Assembly (NCBI GenBank): GCA_963556695.1
Contig: CAUWAG010000019.1
Coordinates: 682,001 to 746,000, forward strand
DNA length: 64,000 nt
DNA from: Anthostomella pinea
Taxonomy: Eukaryota > Ascomycota > Sordariomycetes > Xylariales > Xylariaceae
Direction: 5' to 3'
A model generated the notes under the pieces. It searched no databases. It was not told where the DNA came from and was given only the letters and a program-made list of their open reading frames with translations. A program made the translations under genes and the position numbers. Shown here piece by piece: positions 10,594-21,812 of the stretch (the stretch's first letter is position 1; each line of letters starts with the position of its first letter).

Positions 10594-11412
10594 TCAGTAG
10601 AACAGGTATTCTACGTCCCATTGATGCTTGCCACCATGGTTCTTGATGACGATGGTCTCGACCTTCCTATCGTCATCCATATATTCCTCCAGCATATTCT
10701 TGATGCCCACCGAGATCGCATTATCCTCCATGATAGCCTCGAACGCGTCCTTTTCACCGTCAAGGGTACCGTCTTTCCTCACCGTCAAGGTCCCCTTCTT
10801 GCTGGCGTCCTTGCCCATCTTGTCGTAGGCCTTATCAATCTGATTGCTGAGCTGGCCACCGGCTTTGTCGACTTCATAGCAGTAGACGCTCCGAAACCCC
10901 GACGGCTGCTGCCCGAACAGGTGCACCCAGGCCCCCATGAACAGCTCGCGCGACTTGAGCCTGTCCTTGGATTGGTCGTAGGCATTGAATGCCTCGAACA
11001 CGTAGAACCGGCCCAACCCCAGGTCCTTGCCGAACGCGTCGATCTTGCGTAGGCCGTTGTGGTCCTGCGAGCTGAAGATGTCGTACGCATCGACCCCCAT
11101 CTCTTTTCTCACCTGCGGCCATGTGTATGTGTAGGGGGATTTGAAGGGGTCCTCAGGCGACTTGGGGCCTCGGTCCTCGGTGGGCAAGTGTCCTGATGGG
11201 CGCGCTGGTCAGCAAGGGGCGTAGGTAGAAGCATGCGAAGCGCGGCCGGGGTACTTGCCGGCATCGGCTGGGCGATGGGCTCTCTCGAGCATGCTCTCGT
11301 TCGGTGCTACATCCGGGCCATTTGACCCGGTTGGAATACCATGAGCCCCCAGAAGACTGCCGCCCATGCTCAGCAGCGCGACGGCCGCGGCTTTTACCGA
11401 AGAGCAACGCAT
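10594..11412 (-). CDS. Predicted secreted protein, family not recognised
   Basis: Two exons, 11259-11412 and 10594-11192, encode 250 aa. The protein starts MRCSSVKAAAVALLSMGGSL, a good signal peptide with a likely cleavage site near AHG. The mature protein is charged, with only two cysteines in the second exon, and has conserved-looking segments VRKEMGVDAYDIFSSQD and GRFYVFEAFNAYDQ. No known domain or catalytic motif is recognised. The 66-bp intron (11193-11258) fits only a GC donor (G|GCAAGT) with a GCTGAC branch site and CAG acceptor. The nearby GT (GTACCC) gives the wrong phase with every AG. The exon sum is 753 nt, a multiple of three. It could be an extracellular structural protein or an effector-like secreted protein. 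The function is unknown. Confidence 0.7.
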
Positions 11413-11580
11413 GTTTGCAGTGGGCTATGGCTGACAAAATGGGCAGCTAGGCGTGCGGAGGGTGTAAAGCCGGATGGAAAGACAAGATATATGGTGGAAG
11501 ATTACGACACACGGGCAGCGCATATACAAATCATGGCCTGTATATGCGAGGATGGTTCTGCTCCCTGGTGGAGGAGCTCA

Positions 11581-11588
11581 ATATATAA
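11581..11588 (-). promoter_or_regulatory. Possible TATA box for the secreted-protein gene
   Basis: The plus-strand ATATATAA (TTATATAT on the gene strand) lies about 170 bp upstream of the ATG at 11412. Position and sequence fit a core promoter. This is inference only. Confidence 0.35.
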
Positions 11589-11829
11589 CCCCCTCCATTG
11601 ACCTAGATCGCCTGCGAAACCACCTCCTGGGCTACTAAATGTAGCTAAGAATACATACTACAGTGGCGTGCCACACCAATAGTAGAGATGACGAGGGGCG
11701 AATAAGCCCATTGCATACTTCATCCGCAAAAAGGATGCTTCATCCACAAGCAGAAGCCGGGCGGCCCGGGTCGAGCGGAGACAGAACGTCGCCATAGGTT
11801 GCCCAAGTTAGCGAAGGTTTTGGGTATTT

Positions 11830-13100
11830 AGGGTTATATGCGGACAGGCGGATGTCTAGAAACTAAAATTATAATAGTTGCGTGTCGATAAAAGCTCCTT
11901 ATAGTTGTGTGATGTCAAAGCTTGATCCTACTATGATGGCATTGCCGGTAGGATGGGAGAAAAGGACAAGAATGGTAAGAAGATTGAAGGGTGTGGGTCT
12001 GTCGATATTAATAACCTCTAAGTTATACCCAAATCCTTCGGTATTACTTGCCGTGTTTACTAGTTGACGTTCGCGGACCTTCCGCATGAGTTTAGATCAA
12101 GGTCCCGAACACCTCAACGGATATCCACTAGTTGATTAAGTTAACGTCAATATCTACATCAACTCAATCCACGAGAACCCCTGTAGCCTTAGCAACCAAC
12201 TCAACGACGAGGCCATCGTGGTGTTAATATTGACGTAAATATCGTGGATATTTACTCCCCTGTTAGTGGTTGTGTGGTGTTGTGGTAATAGTGCTACCAG
12301 GTACCTAGTAGTAGCGTGTAGTTGGCAAGCAGGGGTCACCTTAAAAAAATAAAGATTTATTAAAGACTTTATAACTTTAGAACCTAAATGTGACGTTCTA
12401 ATACGGTACAGGTATGTCCGAATGAGACAGAGCCCTGGAGCCCGTGGAACGTCAGGTATATCTACCACCATAGAATATTCAGTTGCCATCCTGAATATTC
12501 CACATCCTTTTGTGGGGAGCTTAGCCAATTGGTGTGGTGGTCAATTGCTATTCTGTGACACTAAAATTAAAAAGAAAATACAGTTAAATTCGTTATTTTT
12601 TCTAGTTATTTTAATCTCATGGCTTACTTTAATTTCTTCTAAATATACTATTGAAGACTCTTATATAGAGGGAAATAAAGTTTCAGTTTCTTTCTATATG
12701 GTTTTTAAAAGTAAACATCTTTTATCGTAATATTATGACCATTATGATTAAATAAAAACTTTATAAATATGAAAATCTTACAATATATATAAATAATCAT
12801 TCCGAAATGTATTATTATTATTACTACGCGGATATATTTTGATCCGATTTATTATTAATACGTAAAAAAAAACTCTTTTTTTTTCCTTACCCCATATTAA
12901 CTTACGATAATGTTAATTTCCGGAAATAATACCTCTCGTTAATATATTTAACTTAGTTAAGCAATAACGAAGTTGTAAATGGTATTAACTTAACTTAATA
13001 AAAGGTTTCGGTTAACGTAGATTAAGTTGTTTAAAACCTTGGTTTAAATTAAAACAACTGCACATAGTAATCTCTTTCATTTTCTATTCTCTCCCCGTCC
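11830..13100. other. AT-rich gene-free island
   Basis: Markedly AT-rich, especially 12540-13060, with TA-rich words and no coherent ORF. Short related words in both orientations occur, such as gtcaatatctac (12148) and gttaatattgacg (12223). It looks like repeat-derived DNA worn down by C-to-T mutation, although the parent element cannot be recognised. Confidence 0.55.
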
Positions 13101-13439
13101 CCGTTCTTTTAACACTGACGAATAACTAAGGCAAGTAACAAATCGACGCTTTTGATAGTGTGTGTATAAAAGCAAGTTTGAGCCTTATGTCCATTATATA
13201 CCTGTTTACCAGCTCGCTTAGACGGCAATAAAGACCTCTTGCACAGTATCTTTGCTGTGAAACGACCGTCTATTATTATTGACCTTAAGCCGACAGACGT
13301 GCGGAACCAGTCTTGCCCCGGTTTCACATTGCGTCAGCCGCCGGAGACAAGACCGAGGGCTCGTTTGCGGCGCTTAGAGGGTCCACCCCTTCTCGAGGAT
13401 CCTCTGAGTCAGTAGATTCTTTGACTCCAATGTAACTCA

Positions 13440-14300
13440 CGCTACGAATCCGTGTCGTTGCAAAAACGCAACTCGTACAGCAGCGAGCGTTATCGTATGG
13501 TTATGTCTATGAGACGCTGGGCTTTGCGGCGGCCACTCCAGAATTCAAGAGATTGCGCAGAGTTGACCTCGCTCCTATACCGCCACCTTTGAGCAGCCCT
13601 GACGATGTCGAACCCAGCAACAGATGATGCAGATATCATCGATGGGCTCAAAGATCCAAGAGCTCGAGTGGCTGCCCTGGACTGATGACAACGGAATGTA
13701 CATCCATCAGCGACCTACCGAGTACAATCGCAACCAAGAAAATCCGCACCAGCTTCGTGTCAGAAGGCCAACCATATGGGGGGTGAAAAGACTTGTTGTT
13801 CTGCATGGGAGCTACAGTACTAATCAGGCGTGGAGCCCTGTATATGTACATCCATGGTTCCTTTGTTCACAGTACGCTTCATGTCACTTCGCTCTCAATA
13901 CGACTTACAGCACGAATCATGGCGACAAGCTGGCCTACCTATGGCTACCAAGTCCGTGGACCGGCTTCTCGAGGAGCATAAGGTACGGACGAGCGCAGAG
14001 CGGAACAAGTCCTGAGCTATGCGTCGCATCTACGAGGAGGCTGGATGGCCCGAGTCCTTCGACCAGGCAGAGTTTGTGCGGTGGAGAGACGAGTGGGATT
14101 CGGAGTATAGCTTGGCTACGGACATACGCAGGGTTGGGCCGCAAGGCGCACGGTAAGTTACTGGAAGCCTGGAAATGGCCACGAGTTGAGAGAGAATTTT
14201 CGGCGGACTGCGGGAAGGTATGCTGTGTAGGCCTTCTAACTGAGAGCAAGCAACCCCTTAATGGGCAGAAACACCCTCACTGGCTTCATGGTTAGGGCTG
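13440..14300 (+). pseudogene. Possible decayed protein gene, identity unknown
   Basis: Three protein-like stretches lie on the plus strand. The first is VVAKTQLVQQRALSYGYVYE continuing to FKRLRRVDLAPIPPP (about 13460-13620). The second is MSNPATDDADIIDGLKDPRA (13606-13680). The third runs from MATKSVDRLLEEHKVRTSAE (near 13938) through a TGA to MRRIYEEAGWPESFDQAEFV and DEWDSEYSLATDIRR, ending at a good donor-like GGTAAGTT near 14153. Stops separate the pieces and no single splice model joins them. The family is not recognised, and the call rests only on amino-acid texture. Confidence 0.3.
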
Positions 14301-14696
14301 TGAGGGTGGAGATGACTCGGAAGCGTAGATAGATAGCCCATATAGTTGTTTGTACAAATAGAATTATTCAACTAACTAACTGAATAACAACGGATAATTT
14401 CTTTTATATTCTGGTCGCTTGTAAATCATACACCTAAGACCTCGCCGTATATTGCAAACCCGGCAGTATTTAACATCGCCGAAAATGCGGCAGAGTTTAT
14501 AGCAGAGCGAGCTCTTGTAAGAGCCTTCTCGGTCTCAGGGCGGAGATCTATATCGACAGGTTCAGTGCGAAGTCCGGAACACATGTGATGCAGTCTTGAT
14601 CTCACCCACGACAGCCGTGACTTTGTCCGCGTCGCCAGATATTGTAATTCTCTTGATTTCCGGTATCGTTCGTTGTCGCCAATCATACTTTGCCGC

Positions 14697-16394
14697 TCAC
14701 TGCTCCATCGTAGATGCCAAACTCCGCCATAGATCGCATCGATGGACCTGCTGAAGCGGCACCGTCTCCATGGCAGTATCATTCAACTCAAACTTCAGCC
14801 TCCTACCAGTCCCAGTCCCATTCCCACCTTGAGCGCCCCACGGCTGCCAGTACGGAGCGACCGGATCACGATCAGCGTTCGGACTGAGAGTTTTGACAAA
14901 GCTCATCCAGTAATCCATAACGACAGGCACTATGGGCGCATTATACGTGTCGTAGGAACAGTCGTCGCAGCCCCCGTTCGGCGGCCCGAAGATGGCTGGT
15001 GTCTCCGCGGTGTGCCGCGTGCCGACTCCAGCAGCAGCATCCGAATAGTCTTCGACGTTGTACCTGTAGTTCCATACCTGGTCGGGTGACAGGTATTTCG
15101 CCATGGACGCGGCGATCTGGTTGCCTGGGCAAGTAAACGTGCCTGATATCGAGTCAACATACTACACCTAACCCAAGGAAAGAGTATATTCCGCAGAAGA
15201 AGACTTACTCTCACCATAAGCGGCGGATGCCGACGGAAACCAGGCGTTGTGCTCTGGAAGGGGGGTCATCAACGGGTACGTAGCGTTGATACGCTGGATT
15301 TCGGAACTCGTGAGTCTGGGGTAGTTGTCCTTCATAAATTCGAGGAACTCCTCGCTCGTCGCGACGTCCGTAGCGAAGACGCTCCCCTCATTGGTGTCGT
15401 CGCCAACCATCGTAGGCACTTTGACGACCTTCCCGGCTTCAAAGAGGTTGTACAGGAGATCTGTCGAGAAGTTGCCGTCAATGCAAGGCGTGAAATACCA
15501 TAACGAGTTGTTGACGCGGCCGGGGTATGGCGAAGCGACGTCGGAAGACTGCAGGACAGTGGTGTTTTTGGACCTCAAACACTGCATTACATCAGAGGCA
15601 GCAGAACAGCTGACGTTCGCCACGAAGCGATCAAACTGATACTCCAGCTCGGGGACAGTCCGGTGAATCGGCCAGAATGTCGACTCAGGGACCGCGCCCA
15701 CGAAGAGGTGGTCGTCTCGACCATTATAAGCTGTGAGGTGGTATGAGACGGAACCGGCTCCCGCAGATGCACCATGTATAACTACATGGTCCGGATTGCC
15801 GCCAAAGAGATGGATGTATTGCTGGACCCATTGCATCGCCTTGCGCTGGTCAAGCAAGCCTACGTTCAGATCTCCGTCGCGTTGTATGTGTTCGCTAGCG
15901 AGGAAGCCGAACGCGCCTACCCGGTAGTTGAAGTTCACGAGGATGACGCTGTGGTTAGAGGCGACGACGACTTCCGTGCCATTGTAGTTAGCATTGCTGT
16001 TGTGAGCATAGCCGCCTCCTTGTATGTACAACCAGACTGGAAGCTTCGAGATCTCAGTGACGTTGATGAAGAGTCAGTCTTCGCTGTAGGTGCTCGTAAG
16101 GCCATTTGAAGTGCCTAGACAGATCGGGCCAAACGCAGCGGCGTCTTGCGGTGTCCTGTCGACAGCAGGGTCCGCAGGTGCACGCCATCTGAGGTCGTCC
16201 AAAGGAGCAGCAGCATACCGCATTCCAAGGTACTGATTCACTCCAGCGGCCAAGGCAGTGCCATCGTAAATAGTGTAGCCGAGGTCGACAGTGGTGCTGA
16301 TGGGCGCTCCATATGCCGCCGCGGCTGATATTGGTGATGCCAGCGAGCTGACAGTAGTCCCTAGCACAACGAAAAGGATCTGCTTGGTGAACAT
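14697..16394 (-). pseudogene. Type-B carboxylesterase (COesterase) with one nonsense codon
   Basis: Exons 15209-16394 and 14697-15142 (66-bp intron, GTAAGT...CAG) would encode about 543 aa, normal for fungal secreted type-B carboxylesterases/lipases. It starts MFTKQILFVVLGTTVSSLAS, a signal peptide; an ATG 23 codons upstream is less likely. The catalytic triad is visible: Ser in HGASAGAGS, Glu in DDTNEGSVFA and His in GTRHTAETPAIFG. Many N-glycosylation sites (NVS, NTT, NAT) fit secretion. The conserved early motif SEDCLFINV reads SED-stop-LFINV here: TGA stands where the family has the disulfide Cys (TGC), with no splice signals to remove it. The gene is therefore either recently inactivated or carries a sequence error. 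Confidence 0.8.
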
Positions 16395-17329
16395 GATGCC
16401 GGAACAAGCGCAATGTGATAGCCTGGACCCAAAGGAAGGGGGCAATGCTCGTGAGGGTTTCAAGGTAAAGGACTTATGGGGAACAGAGGTGCTGCTCGTC
16501 TCTCGGACCTACTACGAAGGGATAATGAGGGGGCATAGTTGATAGGACTACCTGCCGCGGGCCGGTGGTATGGCTGTCGAGGGACGGAGGCATGAAAAGG
16601 AAATCAGCACCAGCAGATCTTGGGGCGCACTGGGGGCCCTTTGGGGGCCCTTTGGACAGCTCATCTCTGCATGATATGGCATGGTATGACATGGGGCTAC
16701 GACGCTGTGTGTTTATTTGTCAGTCTATCGGTTTGTCTTCGGTCTGCGAGCGCTCTGCATGAGATGGTACGAGACGATGAGGAGTCGAACGTGAGGAGAA
16801 CCCAGATGAGGCGCCTCTTCATTCAACCGCCGCGCAATCGTCCCGTCTTGCAGCAACCTGGTGAGATCCAGCAGAGCAGATCATGGAATTCTCACAACAG
16901 CAGTTGCTTTTGATATCGAACCTACTGGAGCGCAAGAAGAGAAGCATCGACGATCTGAGAGTTTTTGGGTCAGACAAAAGGTGATGAGGTGTTCGGCTTC
17001 AGCACATCCTCAGAGAATTGGTCTTCCGGCCCTTTCACCTCCTTCAACTCCTTCAACATCCATCCCCGAAAAAGTCACATAGGAATCTGTACATATTTCC
17101 CCTGACCTGTTTTGGGAGTTTGTTAATACCGATACAGGGGCTGGGTCGATCTGGTCCCACGAGCTAGCAACCTCTATAGCGGTATGCTCTTTACCAAAAG
17201 TACGCATTCCCGAATGAGGACCCAATACGACTTAAGTAGGTGTTCAAGATATTATTAAGACCAGACCTCTTTAAGTAAGCAGAAATAACGCATATCCTAT
17301 TAATCCTCGGTGAGACTGTCACGGTTGAC
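16395..17329. other. Intergenic stretch
   Basis: Upstream region of the esterase and 3' flank of the F-box-like gene. Short ORFs only, none with protein-like texture. Confidence 0.45.
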
Positions 17330-19400
17330 TCACGATGTCGACCCAATACTCGAGCAGGTGAGCAATCCAATCAAGGTGTGTAGTTGTCGCCTGGAGCGTC
17401 TCAGGCAGCTCAACCTTGTTCTCCGACCTCTCCAACCATGCAACGAGTACCCCGAGCCATCTCTTTCGATATGCCAAGGCACACAGTCGTAGTGTACATA
17501 CTTCAATGCCGTCCCGAGAGAAGCGAGGTCGCGGACTAGTTGCTCATGCGCGATTCTCTGTTGCTGTGCCGTCAAAGCGCGGAATGCTCGAGGCCACATG
17601 ACCCAGAGGCTTTCGAGCTGGGGCATTGCGGCAACCAGAGACCTGATATTCACACGGGCCTTGACGGAGTGAAACGCAAGCTCTTTGATGGACCGGCATG
17701 CTGCTAGGCGCTCACAAACGCCCCGGTTTTCAGAATCAGTGTGAAACAAGAGCGCTCTGGGCTCGCAGCAAAGAAGCTCGTGCCATTCGGCCTCATCATG
17801 GGAACCGTCCGCATACACGCTGGCATATCGATCCAGATAGTCATCGTATTCGATCATGCCCATACTGTCTAGTGGCGAGCCGTGGTGTCGACAATATGTT
17901 GCCCACTGTACGAACCAGAATGTCGGCGCCTGCACGGTGAGCTTCCGTAATGCTGGGAGATGTCCAGGGGCGGTGGGCCACCACCTGGTTCTCAAATCTT
18001 CGGCTGGGTACTCCGTGAAACGTGTAGCACCTACCAGGTCTACTTTCAGCTCTTGCAGTTGTGACGAATCAACCAAAAGATCAAGATGACCGCCATTTGA
18101 ATATTCGTCGGGGATCATTGGGCGTAGCTGATGGTCCCTCGTGGCTGATCGTAAGATGAACATAAAATGCCCCAAGTCTAGCTTCCGAAGTCGAATCGGC
18201 TTGCCTCCCTCCTTCGAGTATAGACGGCAAAGCTCCCGAAGGAAGAAGGCTGGATGGTGCTCAGGAGAAAGCTGATGGTGATCCGGACCCATAGCCCACC
18301 ACCGGGCTCTGTGGGCGATGGAAAGGCTCAAACTCGTCAAATTCGGCGAGTTAACAAGTATCTCAACGATCACCTCCCTCCAAAAATTGAAGTCGTAGCT
18401 CCAGATCTGCATAATGTGCAGCGTCCGAAGATTCCGGAAGGGCGGTAACGTGGGGACTTCGAAGAGAACATTGACCGGTTGCTCCCAAATCGGGCCTCGG
18501 ATTGGCTGACGTTCTTCATTCAAGTGATGACCGGTTCGAGAGTCGACCTGATTGCTCCGTAGCTCGAACGCCCTCAGTTCGCTACAGTTTCGGTACAGAG
18601 CCCATACCGTGTCGGAGAATAGGGAAAACCCCTCCCATCTTGCGATTTGGTTAGCAAGACTACGTATGCTCGTTGGTGTTTGACAAAGACTCACGAGAAA
18701 TTCTCTAGCTGGGGAGCAAGGCAAATAAAGTGCGCATCCTCGTATTTATGGTTATACAGGCATCTAGGGTTTGAAGACGCAAGCCTGTCGGATGTAAACG
18801 ATGAGTACCTAAGCATCGTATTTCCAGATTAGCAACGTACATGGGTATTCTCCCTCATCGTCGCTATCATCGTTGTTGCCATCGTTGTTGTCGTCTTTGT
18901 TGTCGTCGTTGTTGTCATCGTTGTTGTCGTCGTCTCCATTGCTAGCATTTTGACCAGTATTGTCCGTGCCTGGTTCGCCATGGTTGTCTGTGCCCAGCTC
19001 GGCATCGTCTTCTGTGCCCGGTTCCGCATCGTCTTCTGTGCCCGGCTCGGCATTGTCTTCTACGCCGGGGTTCGCATTATCTTCCGTGCCGGGATCTGCA
19101 TCGGGAGTATTTCTTTCTCTGCCGTTTCTCTGACCGCGCGGAAGGTCCTCGTGAACGCAAAAGACCAAGTTCCTCACGTATTTTAGGCGATAGTTTCCTA
19201 GAAGTAGGTCAAACTTCTCGGAATCGAGCAGGAAGTCGCGGTTCCGACCGCTGAACCAGAGTTCCCTATAGAAATGGGTAGAAAGTATCTCGTTGAAGCG
19301 CTTGTTAACGAGGCAAAGGTTGGACAGGACTGAGCGACTAGCGTGTAAGCGGAGGCCTTGTGATGATGGCAGTGTCACTTACATGACCACCCAAGCAAAA
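17330..19400 (-). CDS. F-box / leucine-rich-repeat-like protein (5' end unresolved)
   Basis: The main exon 17330-18638 follows a 56-bp intron (18639-18694, GTGAGT, CTAAC branch, CAAG). This joins APQLENFS to WEGFSLFSDTVWALYRNCSE, a pattern usual in fungal F-box/LRR proteins. Upstream, RSVLSNLCLVNKRFNEILST is the second half of an F-box, and a 45-bp intron fits at 19338-19382. LRR-like segments include FRNLRTLHIM, NSPNLTSLSLS and LQELKVDL. Between the F-box and the LRRs lies an acidic insert with 8-residue tandem repeats and a D/N-rich run. The splice joining that insert to the exon near 18785 does not resolve in phase, and the start codon is not clear. F-box proteins recruit substrates to SCF ubiquitin ligases; the substrate here is unknown. 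The gene may be partly decayed. Confidence 0.6.
18967..19110 (-). repeat. 24-bp tandem repeat inside the F-box-like gene
   Basis: About six imperfect 24-bp units (starts 18967, 18991, 19015, 19039, 19063, 19087) encode repeats of the type EPGTEDDA. It is followed towards 18870 by a GAC/AAC trinucleotide-rich tract encoding D/N runs. The unit length is in frame, so copy-number changes would alter protein length without frameshift. Confidence 0.85.
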
Positions 19401-19888
19401 TGGGAGGTCCCCGGTTTGGACAAATTGATCGGTAGCAGAGCCCATAGTTTTCTTGGCTACGTATGCTCGTTCATGTGTCTGGTGTCAGATTGTGTGCGGA
19501 GATGGGTTCAGTTGCGGGCTCCCTCAAATTACTTGAACTTCTCTTGGTGCATTTTTATATTTTTTCCCCATAGACGAGGTACCGTCACTGTGACTGTGGT
19601 GCGTCGCTGCTGATTGCATCGGCGTTAATAGAGAATGCGTTCTCATATAGAGGGATCACCATGGGAGTCAGGCTTCCATGAATCGTCTTCCAAGCGCAGA
19701 ACATCGGAACATTGTATGTTGGCGAAGTTGGAGATTGGTGACTCCCGAGTCATATGGGCATATTCCATAGTGACCGTTGCATGGCGGCTCCTCATATGTG
19801 AGAACGCAATCCAGTCGTGAGCTTCTGGATGTTGAGCGGGGAAGGCTTGCAAAGATGTGCCCTCGACACCCTTTCAGGCCACATACTT

Positions 19889-21031
19889 TCACTCCCTCCA
19901 CCTCACAGCCCAGTCCCCCTTCGCAAAGCTCGGCTCGACGACCTTGCCCTGCATGACCGCCTCGCACTTCCTTCTCTCCCAATCACCCCCTTTCCCCCCA
20001 TCATCATCACAACCCCCTTTCCCCCCATCACCATCCCCAACAACAAACCCAAACACAACCCCCCTGCGCGCCGCACACCGTACCATCTCGCGCTGCCTTG
20101 CCCACCGCTGCCCCTCGGCCCTCCTCCTCGCCATCTCCTCGGTCTCCTCAATACGCTCCGCGCGGCCCTTCTCCCCACCCACGCTGCCGTTCACCTCCGA
20201 GACCGTCTGCGGCGGGCGCACGCGCGTCCCGCTCCTGATACTAAGCCGGGCCAGGACGTCGCCGTCGATAATATCGGGTCTGGCAGCTACTTCTTCTTCG
20301 TCGACGTCGAAGTCGCCGAGGCTGCCGTCCCCGCTGTGGATGGCGACGGTGTCTTCTTCATCGCCTACTCCGCCCTCGCCCTCCTGACGACGCCCGTTGG
20401 AAGTCTCGTTCTCGTTTTCATTTTCGGAGGACGTCGGCAGGACACGCGAGGCGCGGTTCTTCTTCCGCCCAAACGTCTTCTCCGGGTCGGAGTTTCGGGG
20501 TCCGAAGACGGCGGTTTCTACTTCGTCGCAGGAGACGAGGATGCGGGGGTCGCCTTTGACTGCTTTCTTCTTGTTGTTTACCACCTTAACTTTTGGGTTT
20601 GTTTTCGGCTTTGTTTTCGCATTGCGTGTGGTGTGTTCTTCTGGCTGGTTGCCCTTCGCCAATTCACCGCCAATGCCACCGTCTCTATCCCCATCTCCCC
20701 CTCCCCCCTTCTCGCCAGCACCAGCACGCTCTACCTCTACCTCCTCACCACAAAGCAGCCTTACGAAAGCAGCCTCGATATCACGGTCCAGCTTCCGCGG
20801 CTTGCTGTGCCGACAGCGCGCCGAGCAGTACTTGGCTGTGGCTGTCACTACATTATCCTTATCCTTGTCGTTCTTTGTTGCGGCCTCGGCCGAATTGTTC
20901 ACCTTTCGGGAACTGACCACCCGCCCACACGACCGGCAGTACGGCGTCGACTCGCCGCCGGGCAGCAGATAGTACGGCGCGGGCGTGGCTTGCGACTTGC
21001 CCGGCCGCGACCAGGAGTCCATCCAGCTCAT
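19889..21031 (-). CDS. Conserved fungal protein with an N-terminal zinc-binding motif
   Basis: Single exon of 380 codons from the ATG at 21031 (MSWMDSWSRPGKSQATPAPY). An in-frame ATG at 21136 adds 35 aa of poor quality. Residues around 25-75 show YCRSCGRVVSSRK and then KYCSARCRHSKP, so CxxC plus CxxxC make a likely zinc site. This is followed by LDRDIEAAFVRLLCGEE. The middle is basic and low-complexity (KTKPKTNPKVKVVNNKKK), a conserved-looking DPRILVSCDEVETAVFGPR segment follows, and the C-terminus is arginine-rich, then Gly/Asp-rich. This looks like an uncharacterised protein found across filamentous ascomycetes. Its function is not known to me, although nucleic-acid binding is possible from its charge. 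Confidence 0.7.
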   Translation of the reverse strand: MSWMDSWSRPGKSQATPAPYYLLPGGESTPYCRSCGRVVSSRKVNNSAEAATKNDKDKDNVVTATAKYCSARCRHSKPRKLDRDIEAAFVRLLCGEEVEVERAGAGEKGGGGDGDRDGGIGGELAKGNQPEEHTTRNAKTKPKTNPKVKVVNNKKKAVKGDPRILVSCDEVETAVFGPRNSDPEKTFGRKKNRASRVLPTSSENENENETSNGRRQEGEGGVGDEEDTVAIHSGDGSLGDFDVDEEEVAARPDIIDGDVLARLSIRSGTRVRPPQTVSEVNGSVGGEKGRAERIEETEEMARRRAEGQRWARQREMVRCAARRGVVFGFVVGDGDGGKGGCDDDGGKGGDWERRKCEAVMQGKVVEPSFAKGDWAVRWRE

Positions 21032-21812
21032 TGTGGTGGCGAGCGGTCTTGTTTGGCGAAGTTGGCAGGGGCGATGGCGAGCTGTGCAGGGTACTAGGGT
21101 AAGATGGAAGTCGGATGTGAAAAGTAGTCTTCTCATCCCTCTCGTATGAGATGGTGATGGAAATGGAAACTCATAGTCAGGTGACAGATTGATGTTGCGT
21201 GAAGCTACCTACACATATTCAGTTGACGTCCGGCTGTGTGCCAGAGACTCGGGCGTAGGTGCGAGATGACGTCACATGTAACTATCGAACTATGTGTACT
21301 TGCACCTCACATAGATTGGAACACTCTTTTCTCACGGAAGTCAACTGTGCTACCTACGCCTCTAATCCAGGGGCGCCGCGCCATATCTATGAATGGAATA
21401 TAGATAGGTATATATTGAATACCACTCGCCGCCCTTTAGCTGCGCCATACCATTTCTATAATGTTGGATGAATGATGCACGCCGTTAACCGTACGAAGCC
21501 TGTAAATAAGGGGGTATATGCGTCCGAATACATTCGCAACCACGAAATCATGATGGAGGTTGACCATCAGCCCGCCCGCCAGTCGTTCACGCACCTATCC
21601 CACCAGCCCATTCGCGTCATTCACCACTTCCAACCATCTTAATTCTTCCTGATTCGTGCCTCTCTTCGTTGAGGACAATAAGGCCCAAGGCTTCTAGCCT
21701 GAGCCATGCGTGCGCGGTCCCTTAGAAGACTCGCCATGAGCTGCGGTGGTGATTGGCCACGTCAGTGTCTGCAGCACGGGAGCCAAAAAAAAACCAGTAA
21801 ATCCATGTTCTG
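21032..21812. other. Intergenic stretch
   Basis: Upstream region of the zinc-site gene and 3' flank of the SH3 gene. No ORF with protein-like texture. Confidence 0.45.

Noticed and set aside
10546..11052. Plus-strand ORF of 168 codons
   Set aside because: Antisense to the secreted-protein gene, whose minus-strand frame has the signal peptide and consistent splicing.
19817..21097. Plus-strand ORF of 426 codons
   Set aside because: Leu/Pro/Arg-rich low-quality text antisense to the zinc-site protein. The opposite strand carries the CxxC motifs.
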